Both the position numbers and the translations under genes were made by a program. Of a DNA stretch of 64,000 nucleotides, positions 10,127 through 20,932 are shown piece by piece. The DNA is from Peteryoungia ipomoeae. GTDB lineage: Bacteria; Pseudomonadota; Alphaproteobacteria; Rhizobiales; Rhizobiaceae. The notes under the pieces are model-generated. The model made no database searches, was not told where the DNA came from, and worked only from the letters and a program-made list of their open reading frames with translations. How positions within the stretch are numbered: position 1 is the first letter of the stretch; the number at the start of each line of letters is the position of its first letter. The stretch spans positions 682,001 to 746,000 of the forward strand of contig NZ_STGV01000001.1 of assembly GCF_004912165.1 (NCBI RefSeq), given 5' to 3'.

Positions 10127-11016
10127 TTCAACTCCTCGAAGGCGAAGGCGACACCTTGGCCCTTGTCCGGCGCGACGACGAGACGTGCGCCCATTCTTTC
10201 ATGCTCGACGCCATTAGCAGTGAGGCAGCGATGTGTCACGCCGAGATCCGCGACAGCGATGACGATGGCCGCGCCCAGGAGCCCCCTGCCCGAGACGGGC
10301 AGCGACTGGCCGTAATGTGCGACAAAGCCCTCCGGTGTCAGAACATCAACGGCTGCATTGGCGGTTTCAATGGTCAAGCCGAACGAATGCGCTGCGATCT
10401 CGCGCTGACCCAGCACCATTTCCAGAAAATACTGGAAGTCGCTGGGGTTCTCCTCAACCAGCACCGTGCGTGCAAGACTGGTCGCTCCGTTGGCGTGGAC
10501 GAGCAAAGCGCCTCGATCCTGCGGAATAGGATTGACGCGCTCGCAGGCAAAACCGAAGAAATCCGGTGACCGCAAATCAGCCGCGAAGGCAAGCCGGAAG
10601 CGGCCTTCCGCTGCCCGACCATCCGGGAAGTGGAATTCCCGCGAGAATTCGAGGACCGGGCCGGCACTCAGGCCCTCTTCGATGTAGCGAAGATTATCTG
10701 CCGCCGCCTCTGCGGATTTCACAACCAGTGCCGACAGCCCCTCGCCATGGCGAAAGCGGAATGCCTGGTCGCGCGCCGCAAACACGTTGCCTGCGCGTGT
10801 AGCCTCCAAGCAGTCTTCGCGGCTGGCGACGGCAAGAGGCTCCAGGTAGGTATCATCGGAGAAGAAAATGCAGGCATTCGCTGTTCCGAAGGGATGTCGG
10901 GCCTCTGCGGCAACCGAGAAGCCAAGCTGCTCATAACGCCGGCGGCTGGTTGCGAGGTCTGTGACCGGCAACACAAGATGGTCTAGCGCTCGTGGCGCGG
11001 AAACGGAATATGACAT
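10123..11016 (-). CDS. VOC/glyoxalase-like domain protein
   Basis: A 297-residue protein whose N-terminus ([24 protein letters not shown], about 9-32, split here by the family's loop) is the classic first beta-alpha unit of the vicinal oxygen chelate fold. The whole looks like the two-unit glyoxalase-like family PF13468. Function is not established for this family; it could be a dioxygenase- or lyase-type enzyme with a metal site. It is coupled to kdsA by an ATGA overlap, so it is transcribed with it, but I see no direct biochemical link to KDO synthesis. Confidence 0.75.
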   Translation of the reverse strand: MSYSVSAPRALDHLVLPVTDLATSRRRYEQLGFSVAAEARHPFGTANACIFFSDDTYLEPLAVASREDCLEATRAGNVFAARDQAFRFRHGEGLSALVVKSAEAAADNLRYIEEGLSAGPVLEFSREFHFPDGRAAEGRFRLAFAADLRSPDFFGFACERVNPIPQDRGALLVHANGATSLARTVLVEENPSDFQYFLEMVLGQREIAAHSFGLTIETANAAVDVLTPEGFVAHYGQSLPVSGRGLLGAAIVIAVADLGVTHRCLTANGVEHERMGARLVVAPDKGQGVAFAFEELK

Positions 11017-11043
11017 GGATGATCTCGCTGAACGGGGCTCAAC

Positions 11044-11586
11044 TTATGGCGTGGACGATTGGCTGGACAAGAGGGCAACATCCTTGCGCAGCGCAGCAAG
11101 CTCTTCGCGCGCCTGTCGCAGTTCGAGGAGCACCTGCTCATCAATTTTGTGATGCAACGCAAGCACTTCGATTTCCGCCTTCAGATTGATCTCGTAATCC
11201 TTGGTCGCCATGAAACGATCTCGCTCTGCCTGGCGGTTCTGACTCATCATGATGATCGGCGCCTGGACGGCCGCCAACATGGAGAGAATGAGATTGAGGA
11301 ATATGAAAGGGTAAGGATCCGGCGCATTCCGCACCAGCACCACCGTGTTTGCGATCGTCCAGGCGGCGAGAAAACACAAGAAACAGAGGATGAAACTCCA
11401 GGAGCCGCCAATGCGAGCGATCGAATCTGCCAACCTCTGACCGGGACTCGAATCGGCCTGAAATTCAAGCCCTGCATCGGTGGAAACGACCTGGCGTCTG
11501 TGCGCCCGTGCCAGCACCCTTTTCTCGGCGCTGGTGAGTTCCGCCTCGGCCTTTCCGAGCAATATATGCTCGATTTCCTTCCGCAT
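11044..11586 (-). CDS. DUF1003 membrane protein
   Basis: A 180-residue protein with a soluble N-terminal part, two membrane segments at about 66-84 and 95-117, and a charged coiled-coil tail (about 120-170). The family signature DPYPFIFLNLILSMLAA followed by QAPIIMMSQNRQ is clear. DUF1003 proteins are inner membrane proteins of unknown function. I start at 11586 because GGAGG lies 8 nt upstream; an earlier GTG/ATG at 11616 lacks a site. It is divergent from lexA. Confidence 0.85.
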   Translation of the reverse strand: MRKEIEHILLGKAEAELTSAEKRVLARAHRRQVVSTDAGLEFQADSSPGQRLADSIARIGGSWSFILCFLCFLAAWTIANTVVLVRNAPDPYPFIFLNLILSMLAAVQAPIIMMSQNRQAERDRFMATKDYEINLKAEIEVLALHHKIDEQVLLELRQAREELAALRKDVALLSSQSSTP

Positions 11587-11702
11587 CGCATTCCTCCGAA
11601 CAGAACATTGCCTCAATTCAGATGCCGGGCGGCCATGCCGCCAGTGTTTTTCTGGCTATCGCATTTTATCCTGCAATCTTCACTGAAATTTATCCACTTG
11701 CG

Positions 11703-11717
11703 GAACACAACTGGAAC
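11703..11717. promoter_or_regulatory. LexA operator (SOS box) of lexA
   Basis: GAAC-ACAACTG-GAAC is an exact match to the alphaproteobacterial LexA box (direct repeat GTTC-N7-GTTC read on the minus strand). It lies 45 bp upstream of the lexA start. A second, degenerate copy GTTC-N7-GTTT occurs at 11729-11743. This indicates autorepression of lexA. Confidence 0.85.
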
Positions 11718-11762
11718 ATATAGGGTCCGTTCTGGATTTGTTTCACAAACGGGGCATTGCAT

Positions 11763-12479
11763 ATGCTGACACGCAAGCAACAGGAACTGCTTCTTTTCAT
11801 CCACGAACGGATGAAGGAATCGGGTGTACCGCCCTCTTTCGATGAGATGAAGGACGCACTGGATCTGGCATCCAAATCCGGCATTCACCGGCTCATCACC
11901 GCACTGGAGGAGCGCGGTTTCATTCGCCGGCTGCCGAACAGGGCGCGCGCGCTTGAGGTGATAAAGCTGCCGGAAGCCTATTCGCCGGGGCTTCAGCCTC
12001 AGCCACGCCGAGGTTTCGAACCCAGTGTCATCGAAGGCAGCCTCGGCAAGACGCCGCCTGTCGTCGCGAAACCCGCAGCGGAGGAACGCACATCGTCTGT
12101 TTCCGTGCCCGTCATGGGACGGATTGCGGCCGGCGTGCCGATTTCGGCGATACAGAACAATACGCATGACATCACAGTCCCTGCCGAGATGATCGGAAAC
12201 GGCGAGCATTACGCACTTGAGGTGAAGGGCGATTCGATGATCGACGCCGGCATTCTCGATGGCGACACCGTGATCATCCGCAACGCATCTAACGCCAATC
12301 CCGGCGACATCGTTGTAGCGCTGGTGGACGACGAGGAAGCCACCTTGAAGCGTTTCCGCCGTCGTGGCGCATCCATCGCGCTCGAGGCTGCCAATCCTGC
12401 CTACGAGACCCGGATCTTCGGACCGGATCGCGTGAAGATCCAGGGCAAGCTCGTCGGTCTCATCCGTCGCTATCATTGA
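11763..12479 (+). CDS. lexA: LexA repressor of the SOS response
   Basis: A 238-residue DNA-binding repressor that cleaves itself when RecA is active. Seen: N-terminal winged helix-turn-helix (about 1-65, including [11 protein letters not shown] and [18 protein letters not shown]), a variable linker, the Ala-Gly cleavage site in GRIAAGVP, the catalytic Ser in [10 protein letters not shown], and the catalytic Lys in ATLKRF. The ATG at 11763 begins the conserved [13 protein letters not shown]; a TTG two codons earlier is unlikely. An operator overlaps its promoter region. Its last 20 bases overlap the 3' end of comEC on the other strand. Confidence 0.97.
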   Translation: MLTRKQQELLLFIHERMKESGVPPSFDEMKDALDLASKSGIHRLITALEERGFIRRLPNRARALEVIKLPEAYSPGLQPQPRRGFEPSVIEGSLGKTPPVVAKPAAEERTSSVSVPVMGRIAAGVPISAIQNNTHDITVPAEMIGNGEHYALEVKGDSMIDAGILDGDTVIIRNASNANPGDIVVALVDDEEATLKRFRRRGASIALEAANPAYETRIFGPDRVKIQGKLVGLIRRYH

Positions 12480-14907
12480 TCGACGCTGGTCGCTCTGATT
12501 TTGGATGGATCATCCCGTGGTTTTCAGCGCTTGTGGCGGTTCGCCAGTCATAGAGCCTGTGGCTCGTCCATGGGAAAGGCCTCCCTTCAAACGAGGGGCG
12601 GATGGTGAATTGACGTTGGCTTTCTGGATCGATCCAGATTTCCAGGGCTCCTGAGCTTCGCAGGCTGCTTTCGGTCAGGAGTATTGCGCCGGACCTGCAA
12701 GACTGAACTGAACTTCTGGCAGCGAGTACGACGATGTCGGCGAGATCACAGGCCTGCCCCACCACATCTGGACGATCCATCGTAAGAATCTTGTTGCCAT
12801 ACACCAAGACCGAACACGCGCCTTTGACGCAGGTGAAACGGTTCGCGACTGCGGCGTGAACCAGACGCTCGAGAACGACCCTCGCCTCTTCTTGCGCTGT
12901 CGCCGTCAAAAGCTCTCCGCGCGGGCTCATTTGAGGAAGTCTCAGTTCGGCCAACTGGATCGGGAATTCGGTATGCCTGATTCCGAGTACCGGTCGCCAC
13001 TGGTCGTAGAGAAATGCGCTCGGTCGCAGCCGGTTGACGGCAGCGGCTCCCTTTTGGTCCGCTGCCCAGAGAGCGACAAGTCGGGCATCCTCGCTGACAA
13101 AGAGATCGGCGGGCGTGGCTGTTGGCACTGTTGCTGCGGCCAGTGCGGTAAGAAGAAAGATCAGGCCGCCTGCAAGCCGAAGCCAGGTTCGAAGCAGGGT
13201 GAGCAGCAGAAGTCCAGCGATCGCCCCCAGAATGAACCAGGGAGGCATTCGTTCAAACGCGATACCCTCTCCCCAGCTTGCGGTCGTATGCGCAACATCA
13301 AGCACCAAATCCAGACCAAAACCCATGACGTGGAAGAATGGTTCATCAAGGCCAAGCGGCATGGCCAGCATGGCAAGGAAGCCGGCCGGCATTACGAGCA
13401 GGGAAATCAATGGCATAGCTGCAAGATTTGCTTCCAGGCCGTGTGTTGAAAGGCGATGGAAATGCCAGATTGAAAACACGGCCGTCGACAGTGCGCCAAT
13501 AACGGACGTCAGAAACGTAGCAGAAAACAATTTTCCGACACTAAGGGCGAGGCGCGCAGGGGCGCCTTTCGCTTTGGGGAGAAACGACGGGGGTCGCGCC
13601 GTCCACCGGGCATAGCCCGAAATAAGGGCAGCCGTTGCGGCGAACGACATCTGGAAACTCGGACCGAGGACGATCGACGGTTGACATGCTATCATGATCG
13701 TCGCCGCAAGACACAGATTGCGAAGGCTGATTGCCGGGCGGTCGATCAAAACCGCGCTCAACATGACTGCGGTCATCAAATAGGCGCGCACCGCAGAGAC
13801 CTGATAACCCGAAATCATAACATAACCAGTAATCGCGAACAGGGCTCCCAATGCCGCGAGTTTCTTGATGGGGAAGGCCTGGGCGACAAACGGGATAAGA
13901 CTGAGCAGCCGGCGAGCGCCGACGAAAAATATCCCGGCGGCCAAAGCCATGTTGAGACCCGAAATCGCCGTGATGTGGGCAAGACCGGATAATCGCAGAG
14001 CCTCCGTTGCTTCCCTGGACATCGAGCGGCGTTCACCGGTGATGATGGATGCGGCAAAGCCCCCGGTATCGCCGGGCAGGATCTCGCGAATGCGGTTCGA
14101 AATACGGTCGCGCAGCTGATACTGCCAGGCTTCAACCCTCGTCGCCCAGGATGTTTCGGATTCGGCCTTTGCAGCGATGGACTTGGGCGCCCCGAGGAAA
14201 TAGCCGATAGCGCCAATCTGCGCGTAAAAGCTTTGAAAGGCGAAATCATTCATGCCCGGCAGAGCCGGTCCAGACGGCGGCGACAATCGTGCGCGCCCGG
14301 CAATCGTCGCACCGATCGGCACAGGCGCGTGGCGGGCCCTGGCAAGCAGCGAAATCCGCTGCGGAGCACGCCGTATCGTAGGCCTTGCGGTCTCATGCAA
14401 CGTGATGATGTAACGCCATTCCGTTGACGAGCCCGCCTCCCTACGCTCGACGACACCGGAAATCTCGGTGACGACGGGCTGGTCGAGAATGATGGTCGAC
14501 TGGCGGTCTGTTTCCCACGCGGCGCAAAGCATGCCGGACAAAATGAGGGCTGCGACAGCTCCAGGCCGCCTCTTGTCTCCGCGAACCCCGCCGAGCCACC
14601 GGCCGATCAAGGCCAGGATAGCCAGAGCAGCAATGATGTCTGTCCGCGGGGGCGTCCGCAAGGAAAACCACAGAGCCGCCCCCATACCGAGGAACACCGG
14701 CACAAAGAAAACATCATGTCCATAGCGACATTCCCGGTCGAAGGCTTCGGCAATGCGCGAGCGCCATGATTGACGCCGGCTGGAAGTCAGCAGATAGCCT
14801 AGAGTTTTGGGTATCAGATCAGCAGCTTGGGCTTTGAAACGTTCTCCGATCCCGTGTGCGGAATCGTCGTCCAATTCCCGATTTTGTTCCCTGCCCCAAT
14901 CCAGCAT
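12460..14907 (-). CDS. comEC: ComEC/Rec2-family DNA uptake channel protein
   Basis: An 815-residue polytopic membrane protein. The N-terminal third holds two early membrane segments (about 70-110) and the DUF4131-type extracytoplasmic domain; the centre is the ComEC/Rec2 competence domain with [31 protein letters not shown] and a run of membrane helices to about 600. The C-terminal soluble part (about 605-815) takes the place of the metallo-beta-lactamase nuclease domain but shows no HxHxDH motif. ComEC moves single-stranded DNA across the inner membrane in competent bacteria; activity in this organism is not shown. The 3' end overlaps lexA by 20 bp tail to tail. Confidence 0.9.
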   Translation of the reverse strand: MLDWGREQNRELDDDSAHGIGERFKAQAADLIPKTLGYLLTSSRRQSWRSRIAEAFDRECRYGHDVFFVPVFLGMGAALWFSLRTPPRTDIIAALAILALIGRWLGGVRGDKRRPGAVAALILSGMLCAAWETDRQSTIILDQPVVTEISGVVERREAGSSTEWRYIITLHETARPTIRRAPQRISLLARARHAPVPIGATIAGRARLSPPSGPALPGMNDFAFQSFYAQIGAIGYFLGAPKSIAAKAESETSWATRVEAWQYQLRDRISNRIREILPGDTGGFAASIITGERRSMSREATEALRLSGLAHITAISGLNMALAAGIFFVGARRLLSLIPFVAQAFPIKKLAALGALFAITGYVMISGYQVSAVRAYLMTAVMLSAVLIDRPAISLRNLCLAATIMIACQPSIVLGPSFQMSFAATAALISGYARWTARPPSFLPKAKGAPARLALSVGKLFSATFLTSVIGALSTAVFSIWHFHRLSTHGLEANLAAMPLISLLVMPAGFLAMLAMPLGLDEPFFHVMGFGLDLVLDVAHTTASWGEGIAFERMPPWFILGAIAGLLLLTLLRTWLRLAGGLIFLLTALAAATVPTATPADLFVSEDARLVALWAADQKGAAAVNRLRPSAFLYDQWRPVLGIRHTEFPIQLAELRLPQMSPRGELLTATAQEEARVVLERLVHAAVANRFTCVKGACSVLVYGNKILTMDRPDVVGQACDLADIVVLAARSSVQSCRSGAILLTESSLRSSGALEIWIDPESQRQFTIRPSFEGRPFPWTSHRLYDWRTATSAENHGMIHPKSERPASINDSDG

Positions 14908-15023
14908 CCGACGAAGCTCACCTTGACAGTGCCCGAGCGCAAACCATCGTGCTCACACAATCGCAAAAACAAGCTCCGCGTGCAATGTCGGCGTAAAAGG
15001 CAACCTTAGGCCCCTTTACATCT

Positions 15024-15041
15024 TCGAACCGTTCGGTTCGA
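15024..15041. promoter_or_regulatory. Perfect 18-bp palindrome between comEC and gltA
   Basis: TCGAACCG-TT-CGGTTCGA gives two perfect 8-bp arms with a 2-bp spacer. It lies 137 bp upstream of the gltA start and 117 bp upstream of the comEC start. The short spacer suits a dimeric regulator better than an RNA hairpin. The rest of the 270-bp interval (14908-15177) shows no recognisable gene. Confidence 0.45.
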
Positions 15042-15177
15042 TTGGCACCGTTTTCGCGATGCACAATTTGCCCTTTGGCTAGGTTGGCATTAACTTCCGT
15101 ATCATATAGCTACATCATCACGCTTAACTGACGGCGCCTTCCATTTGGCGCCATCCCGCCATTTTCGGAGGATCAGC

Positions 15178-16467
15178 ATGACGGACAAAAGCGCTTCTTT
15201 GCAACTCGGTGACAAGGCGGTCGACCTGAGCGTCAAAGCCGGCACGATCGGCCCTGACGTCATCGACATCGGCTCCCTTTACAAGCACACCGGAGCGTTC
15301 ACCTACGACCCTGGCTTCACGTCGACAGCCTCCTGCGAATCCAAGATCACCTATATCGACGGTGATGAAGGCGTTCTCCTGCATCGCGGCTATCCTATTG
15401 AACAGCTTGCAGAAAAAGGCGACTTCCTTGAAGTCTGCTATCTGCTGCTCTACGGCGAACTGCCAACTTCTGCGCAAAAAGCAGATTTTGACTACCGCGT
15501 GACGCATCACACGATGGTGCATGAGCAGATGTCGAAGTTCTTCTCGGGCTATCGCCGCGACGCACACCCCATGGCCGTCATGGTCGGCACCGTCGGCGCC
15601 CTCTCGGCATTCTACCATGACTCGACCGACATCACGGATCCGCATCAGCGCATGGTTGCCTCGCTGCGCATGATTGCGAAAATGCCGACGATTGCCGCGA
15701 TGGCGTACAAGTATCACGTTGGCCAGCCCTTCGTGTACCCGAAGAACGACCTCGACTATGCGTCGAACTTCCTGCGCATGTGCTTTGCTGTCCCCTGCGA
15801 GGAATATCAGGTCAATCCTGTTCTGGCGCGCGCCATGGACCGCATCTTCATCCTGCATGCCGACCATGAGCAAAACGCCTCGACATCGACGGTACGCCTG
15901 GCTGGCTCCTCGGGTGCGAACCCATTCGCCTGCATTGCTGCTGGCATTGCTTGCCTCTGGGGTCCCGCCCATGGCGGCGCGAATGAAGCAGCGCTCAACA
16001 TGCTGCAGGAAATCGGCTCGGTTGACCGCATTCCGGAATACATCGCCAAGGCCAAGGACAAGAACGACCCGTTCCGCCTGATGGGCTTCGGCCACCGCGT
16101 TTACAAGAACTACGATCCGCGCGCCAAAATCATGCAGAAGACGATGTATGAGGTGCTCGAAGCGACCGGCCACGGCGACGATCCGCTGATGAAGGTGGCA
16201 CTCGAACTGGAGAAGATCGCGCTCAACGATCCCTACTTCATCGAGAAGAAGCTTTACCCGAACGTCGACTTCTACTCCGGCATCACACTGCGGGCGCTTG
16301 GCTTCCCGACCACGATGTTTACCGTTCTCTTCGCACTTGCACGTACGGTCGGCTGGATCGCGCAGTGGAATGAAATGATCGAGGATCCGCAGCAGCGCAT
16401 CGGTCGCCCTCGCCAGCTGTATACGGGCGCTCCCAAGCGGGACTACAAACCCCTCGGCCAGCGTTGA
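15178..16467 (+). CDS. gltA: Citrate synthase
   Basis: A 429-residue type II (hexameric) citrate synthase condensing acetyl-CoA with oxaloacetate at the entry of the TCA cycle. Signatures: the N-terminal antiparallel beta domain ([12 protein letters not shown]), the catalytic His region in [15 protein letters not shown], and [17 protein letters not shown] with the second catalytic His; the catalytic Asp lies in [13 protein letters not shown] 6 nt upstream supports the ATG at 15178. It stands alone between comEC (divergent) and its own terminator. I would expect gltX between comEC and gltA from memory of other rhizobia; it is not here. Confidence 0.98.
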   Translation: MTDKSASLQLGDKAVDLSVKAGTIGPDVIDIGSLYKHTGAFTYDPGFTSTASCESKITYIDGDEGVLLHRGYPIEQLAEKGDFLEVCYLLLYGELPTSAQKADFDYRVTHHTMVHEQMSKFFSGYRRDAHPMAVMVGTVGALSAFYHDSTDITDPHQRMVASLRMIAKMPTIAAMAYKYHVGQPFVYPKNDLDYASNFLRMCFAVPCEEYQVNPVLARAMDRIFILHADHEQNASTSTVRLAGSSGANPFACIAAGIACLWGPAHGGANEAALNMLQEIGSVDRIPEYIAKAKDKNDPFRLMGFGHRVYKNYDPRAKIMQKTMYEVLEATGHGDDPLMKVALELEKIALNDPYFIEKKLYPNVDFYSGITLRALGFPTTMFTVLFALARTVGWIAQWNEMIEDPQQRIGRPRQLYTGAPKRDYKPLGQR

Positions 16468-16485
16468 CACTGGCATCAAACTTGG

Positions 16486-16513
16486 AAAAAGGCCGGCTTG
16501 TCCGGCCTTTTTT
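16486..16513 (+). terminator. Rho-independent terminator of gltA
   Basis: AAAAAGGCCGG (16486-16496) pairs with CCGGCCTTTTT around a 5-nt loop and ends in a T-run. It lies 19 bp past the gltA stop and looks bidirectional, though no gene approaches from the right. Confidence 0.92.
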
Positions 16514-16679
16514 ACGTTGTGGCGCAAGCTTCCGCGAAGATGTGAAGTGAGATGCCGGCAGCTTTAGGCCTTGATTGCGGTTTTCGGCTTTCCGCGCCTT
16601 CATTTCCCGGCGCGTTTGTTCTAAGGAAGTCCACCCAATTCGTTAGAGGTAACGATCCGCAAGGAGTTTAGGCGTCCCG

Positions 16680-18569
16680 ATGCTCGTGTTCTTGAGAAAA
16701 GCTTCCCAGACCATTTTCGCAAAATTGCTCCTGCTGTTGCTGGTTGTTTCGTTCGGCGTGTGGGGCGTTTCTGCGTCCCTGTTCAGCACGCAGTCCGACA
16801 CCGTGGTTGCCGTTGGCGATCAATCCGTGTCGATGAGCGATTTCGCATTCGCCTATCAGCGCAATTTGTCGGAGATGAGCCAGCGCTTCGGGACGCAGTT
16901 GACGACGGAGCAAGCCCGTAGCCTGGGCGTCGAGAATCAGGTTTACGCCCAGCTTGCTGCAGGGGCTGCGCTCGATCAGCTTGCGGTCGACATGAACCTT
17001 GGACTGTCCGAGGATCGCCTTGCCCAATTGATTGGCGAGGACCCGGCTTTCATCAATGCCGCTGGCAATTTTGACAAGTCCCTCTTTGTCAGCCGCCTGC
17101 GCAATGCGGGGCTTCGGGAAGAAGACTATATCAACGAGCGCTCACGCGTTGCTGTTCGCAGCCAGATTGTCGATGCGACCTCGGAAGGCTTTGCCGCACC
17201 AAAGGTGTTGCTCGATGCCATCCGAGATCATCGCTTCGAGAATCGCGACCTCGACTACCTGGTCCTCACCAACGGTCAGATCGATCCGATTTCACCCCCG
17301 ACTGAGGATGTCCTCAAGACGTGGTTCGAGGCGGCCAAGGCGCGCTATCGTGCTCCGGAGTATCGCAGCTTCTCCTATGTGAAGCTGGAGCCGTCCGATA
17401 TCGCCGATCCACAGACAATCGGGGCCGAGCAGGTCGCGGCCGAATATGAGCGGCTGAAGGCAACGTTCGAAATCAAGGGAACGCGCACCATCGAGCAGTT
17501 GAGCTTTGCCGATCGAGCCGCCGCAGATGCCGCCGCCGAAAAGCTGAAACAGGGCGCGACCTTCGATCAACTGGTGGCTGAGCAGGGCAAGACTGCAAGT
17601 GACGTTCTGCTTGGCGACTATGCCCGTGATGCCCTGCCAGACGTCGCAATTGCCGATGCCGCCTTTGCCGTTGCCAAAGAAGGTGAAACCACGCCAGTCA
17701 TTGAGGGCGCTCTGGGGCCTGTCATCGTGCGTGTCAGCAACATCAAGGAAGGCCGCACCAAGCCTCTGGAAGAAGTCAGAGACGAATTGCGGGCATCGCT
17801 CGCAGAAACGGCCGCGATCGCCGACATCAATGCCGTGCATGACCAGTTTGAAGATTTTCGCGCTGGCGGCTCGAGCCTGAAAGAGGCCGCCGAACAGCTG
17901 AAACTCAATTCCGTGGCGGTTGCCGACATCGACAGCCGGGGCAATGATGCAAAGGGCGAGGCAGTCGCCGGGCTACCGGAAAGCGCCAGCCTGGTTGCCG
18001 AAGTGTTCCGCAGCGATATCGGGCTGGAAACCAATGCAATCAGCCTCGGGCGGACCGGCTATATCTGGTTTGAAGTCACGGACATCAAGGCGGAGCGGGA
18101 TCGGACCTTGGATGAGGTGCGCGAGCGGGCGATTGCCGACTGGACAGCTGAACAACAGCGCGCGGCGCTTGGAAAATTTGCCGAAACGCTCCGCCAAAGG
18201 GTGCAGGATGGAACACCCCTCGAAACGGTGGCTTCCGAACTCGGGCTTGTTGTTGAACGCAAGGCGAGCGTTACCCGCCGGACCGAGGACCCCGTTCTTG
18301 GGTCGGCGGCTGTCATTGCTGCCTTCAGCGGTCCAGTGGGCACAGCGTCTTCGGCAGCAGGTGGCGATCCGGCAACGCAGATCCTCCTGAAAGTGGCAGC
18401 GGTCCGGACAGAACCGACGGGCATGGCCCAACCCGGCGAAGAAGATCAGTTGGCCAACCTCGCGAACGCCGCGGGCGATGACATTCTCGATCAAATGGTC
18501 AATGCCTTGCAGTCGAAATACGGCGTCAGCATCAATCAGACCTTGGCACAACAAGCCATCGTCCGCTGA
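16680..18569 (+). CDS. PpiD/SurA-type peptidylprolyl isomerase (periplasmic foldase)
   Basis: A 629-residue protein with one N-terminal membrane anchor (about 12-33, [18 protein letters not shown]), a SurA/PpiD-like N-domain with paired helices (about 35-200), a parvulin-like region (about 260-370, [25 protein letters not shown]), and a C-terminal second chaperone-like region. It is the inner-membrane-anchored periplasmic chaperone for exported proteins. Start at 16680 because it gives the family's typical beginning; AAGGAG lies 13 nt upstream, a little far. It precedes trpD by 22 bp on the same strand and is probably cotranscribed with the trpDC-moaC-moeA run. Confidence 0.9.
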   Translation: MLVFLRKASQTIFAKLLLLLLVVSFGVWGVSASLFSTQSDTVVAVGDQSVSMSDFAFAYQRNLSEMSQRFGTQLTTEQARSLGVENQVYAQLAAGAALDQLAVDMNLGLSEDRLAQLIGEDPAFINAAGNFDKSLFVSRLRNAGLREEDYINERSRVAVRSQIVDATSEGFAAPKVLLDAIRDHRFENRDLDYLVLTNGQIDPISPPTEDVLKTWFEAAKARYRAPEYRSFSYVKLEPSDIADPQTIGAEQVAAEYERLKATFEIKGTRTIEQLSFADRAAADAAAEKLKQGATFDQLVAEQGKTASDVLLGDYARDALPDVAIADAAFAVAKEGETTPVIEGALGPVIVRVSNIKEGRTKPLEEVRDELRASLAETAAIADINAVHDQFEDFRAGGSSLKEAAEQLKLNSVAVADIDSRGNDAKGEAVAGLPESASLVAEVFRSDIGLETNAISLGRTGYIWFEVTDIKAERDRTLDEVRERAIADWTAEQQRAALGKFAETLRQRVQDGTPLETVASELGLVVERKASVTRRTEDPVLGSAAVIAAFSGPVGTASSAAGGDPATQILLKVAAVRTEPTGMAQPGEEDQLANLANAAGDDILDQMVNALQSKYGVSINQTLAQQAIVR

Positions 18570-18591
18570 TTGTCATTTGGGGAGTGTGTCC

Positions 18592-19614
18592 ATGTCCGGT
18601 ATGAAGCCCTTTCTCGCAAAGATTGCGACACGCCAGCCGCTGACCCGGCAGGAAGCAAGCGCCGCCTTTGAAATCCTGATGTCGGGCGAAGCGAGCATGG
18701 CACAGGTTGGGGCTTTCCTGATGGGCCTGCGCGTGCGCGGCGAGACCGTGGACGAGATTGCAGGCGCTGTCTCCATCATGCGCGACAAGATGATCACGGT
18801 GGACGCACCGGAAGATGCGATCGACATTGTCGGCACGGGTGGCGACGGCACCAACACTTACAACATCTCGACACTCGCTGCCTTGATCGTTGCCGGCGCT
18901 GGCGTGCCGGTTGCCAAACACGGCAATCGCGCATTGAGCTCGAAGTCGGGAACGGCGGACGCTCTTTCGCAACTCGGTGTCAAACTCGACATCGATCCCG
19001 AGATGATTTCGCGCTGCATTAGGGAGGCTGGGATCGGCTTCATGTTTGCGCAATTGCATCACCCCGCAATGCGCCATGTCGGTTCTGCCCGTGTCGAATT
19101 GGGCGCCCGGACGATTTTTAACATTGTCGGCCCGCTTTCGAGCCCGGCCAGGGTCAAGAAACAGCTGTTCGGTGTCTATTCGCCGGAATGGCTCCTGCCA
19201 GGCGCCGAGGCACTGCGCGATCTCGGGCTCACCAACGCCTGGGTGGTTCATGGCAGCGGGCTGGACGAGATTACGACAACGGGACCGAGCATGGTCGCCG
19301 AGTTGAAAGATGGCGAGATCCGCAGCTTCGAGCTGACACCGGACGACTTCGGTGTGGCGACCGTCTCGCTCGATGCCATCAGGGGCGGAGATGGCGAAGT
19401 CAATGCAGCAGCTTTGCGCGACGTCCTTGATGGTGCCAAGACCGCCTATCGTGACGTGGCGCTCTGTAATGCAGCTGCGTCCCTGATCGTTGCAGGCAAG
19501 GCGGCTGACGTCAGCGAGGGCATGCATCTCGCCAGCCAATCGCTGGACGGCGGGGGGGCTGCTGCAGCGCTTGCCAAGCTCGTCGCCATTTCCAATTCCG
19601 CTGTTGCGAGCTAA
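18592..19614 (+). CDS. trpD: Anthranilate phosphoribosyltransferase
   Basis: A 340-residue enzyme adding phosphoribose from PRPP to anthranilate, the second step of tryptophan synthesis. Signatures: [14 protein letters not shown] (PRPP-binding glycine loop), [21 protein letters not shown], and [22 protein letters not shown]. The ATG at 18592 has GGGGAG about 8 nt upstream. It is followed by trpC after 8 bp. The trpE/G and trpFBA genes are not in the window, matching the split trp arrangement known in rhizobia. Confidence 0.98.
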   Translation: MSGMKPFLAKIATRQPLTRQEASAAFEILMSGEASMAQVGAFLMGLRVRGETVDEIAGAVSIMRDKMITVDAPEDAIDIVGTGGDGTNTYNISTLAALIVAGAGVPVAKHGNRALSSKSGTADALSQLGVKLDIDPEMISRCIREAGIGFMFAQLHHPAMRHVGSARVELGARTIFNIVGPLSSPARVKKQLFGVYSPEWLLPGAEALRDLGLTNAWVVHGSGLDEITTTGPSMVAELKDGEIRSFELTPDDFGVATVSLDAIRGGDGEVNAAALRDVLDGAKTAYRDVALCNAAASLIVAGKAADVSEGMHLASQSLDGGGAAAALAKLVAISNSAVAS

Positions 19615-19622
19615 GCTTGGCC

Positions 19623-20438
19623 ATGACCGACATTCTGAAACAGATCGAGATCTACAAGCGCGAAGAAATCGCTGCAGCGAAGTCGGCGCGGCCGCTCGAC
19701 AGCCTGAAGGCGGCCATTGAGGCCCAATCGGCTCCCCGCGGCTTCTACAACGCACTGCGCGCTGCTCAGGCGGAAAGCCGATTTGGCCTGATCGCCGAGA
19801 TAAAGAAGGCAAGTCCTTCCAAGGGGCTGATCCGCCCGGATTTCGACCCACCGTCACTCGCCCGGGCCTATGAGGCCGGTGGTGCCGCTTGCCTCTCGGT
19901 CTTGACCGACACTCCGAGCTTTCAAGGCGCGCCCGAATTCCTGGTCGCGGCACGCAATGCCTGCGCCCTTCCGGCACTGCGCAAGGATTTCATGTTCGAC
20001 AGCTACCAGGTGCATGAGGCGCGTGCTTGGGGGGCGGACTGCATCCTTTTGATCATGGCATCGCTCTCCGACGACCAGGCTGCCGAACTCGAAGCTGTAG
20101 CGCTCTCGCTCGGGATGGACGTACTGGTCGAGGTGCATGATGCGGAAGAAATGACGCGGGCCTTGAAGCTCACCTCCCCGCTGATCGGCATCAACAACCG
20201 CAATCTACGCACCTTCGAGGTCAGCCTCTCCGTCAGCGAAGACCTGGCAGCCATGGTTCCAGCCGATCGGCTACTGGTCGGCGAAAGCGGCATTTTCACC
20301 CATGCCGATTGCCTGCGCTTGCAGAAAAGCGGCATCAGCACCTTCCTCGTTGGCGAAAGCCTGATGCGACAGAACGATGTGGCGGCAGCCACAAAGCTTC
20401 TGCTCACCGGTGGCGATAGCGCACTGGCAGCCGAATGA
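19623..20438 (+). CDS. trpC: Indole-3-glycerol phosphate synthase
   Basis: A 271-residue TIM-barrel enzyme that closes the indole ring. Signatures: [21 protein letters not shown] (catalytic lysine and phosphate region), [33 protein letters not shown] and [10 protein letters not shown]. It is a stand-alone TrpC, not fused to TrpF. The ATG at 19623 is preferred over the TTG at 19617. Its stop overlaps the moaC start as ATGA (20435-20438), so the two are translationally coupled. Confidence 0.98.
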   Translation: MTDILKQIEIYKREEIAAAKSARPLDSLKAAIEAQSAPRGFYNALRAAQAESRFGLIAEIKKASPSKGLIRPDFDPPSLARAYEAGGAACLSVLTDTPSFQGAPEFLVAARNACALPALRKDFMFDSYQVHEARAWGADCILLIMASLSDDQAAELEAVALSLGMDVLVEVHDAEEMTRALKLTSPLIGINNRNLRTFEVSLSVSEDLAAMVPADRLLVGESGIFTHADCLRLQKSGISTFLVGESLMRQNDVAAATKLLLTGGDSALAAE

Positions 20439-20932
20439 CCGGCGCAGCTGGCGGACTGACCCATCTTGGCGCTTCCGGGGAAGCGCATATGGTCGATGTT
20501 GGCGACAAGACCGAAACGGTGCGCATTGCCGTCGCTGAGGGCCATGTGCGCATGGCAGCCAGCACCTTGGACACCATCCGCGCTGGCAATGCCAAGAAGG
20601 GCGACGTGATTGGCACGGCACGTATCGCCGGCATCATGGCCGCCAAGCAGACGGCCAATCTTGTTCCGCTTTGCCACCCCCTGATGCTGTCGAAGGTGTC
20701 CGTCGAGATTACCGAGGACGACACCCTGCCCGGCCTTCGTGTGGAAGCAACCGTCAAGCTTACCGGCAAGACCGGTGTTGAAATGGAGGCGCTCACGGCT
20801 GTCTCCGTTTCGTGTCTGACAATCTATGACATGGCAAAGGCTGTCGACAAAACAATGGAGATCGGCGGCATTCGCGTGTTGGAAAAGACCGGCGGCAAAT
20901 CCGGTCCGTTCCGCCATCCGGAGGCCGGTTGA
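20435..20932 (+). CDS. moaC: Cyclic pyranopterin monophosphate synthase (molybdenum cofactor)
   Basis: A 165-residue enzyme that acts with MoaA to convert GTP to cyclic pyranopterin monophosphate. Signatures: [23 protein letters not shown] (split by loops), [10 protein letters not shown], and [26 protein letters not shown] with the conserved Glu-Met and Lys-rich catalytic region. Normal length. It is coupled to trpC by an ATGA overlap and to moeA by a TGATG overlap. The pairing with trp genes is a rhizobial gene order rather than a pathway link. Confidence 0.98.
   Translation: MTGAAGGLTHLGASGEAHMVDVGDKTETVRIAVAEGHVRMAASTLDTIRAGNAKKGDVIGTARIAGIMAAKQTANLVPLCHPLMLSKVSVEITEDDTLPGLRVEATVKLTGKTGVEMEALTAVSVSCLTIYDMAKAVDKTMEIGGIRVLEKTGGKSGPFRHPEAG

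Noticed and set aside
15046-15062. RpoN-like -24/-12 element TGGCAC before gltA
   Set aside because: The -12 part reads TCGC rather than TTGC, and no enhancer site is visible.
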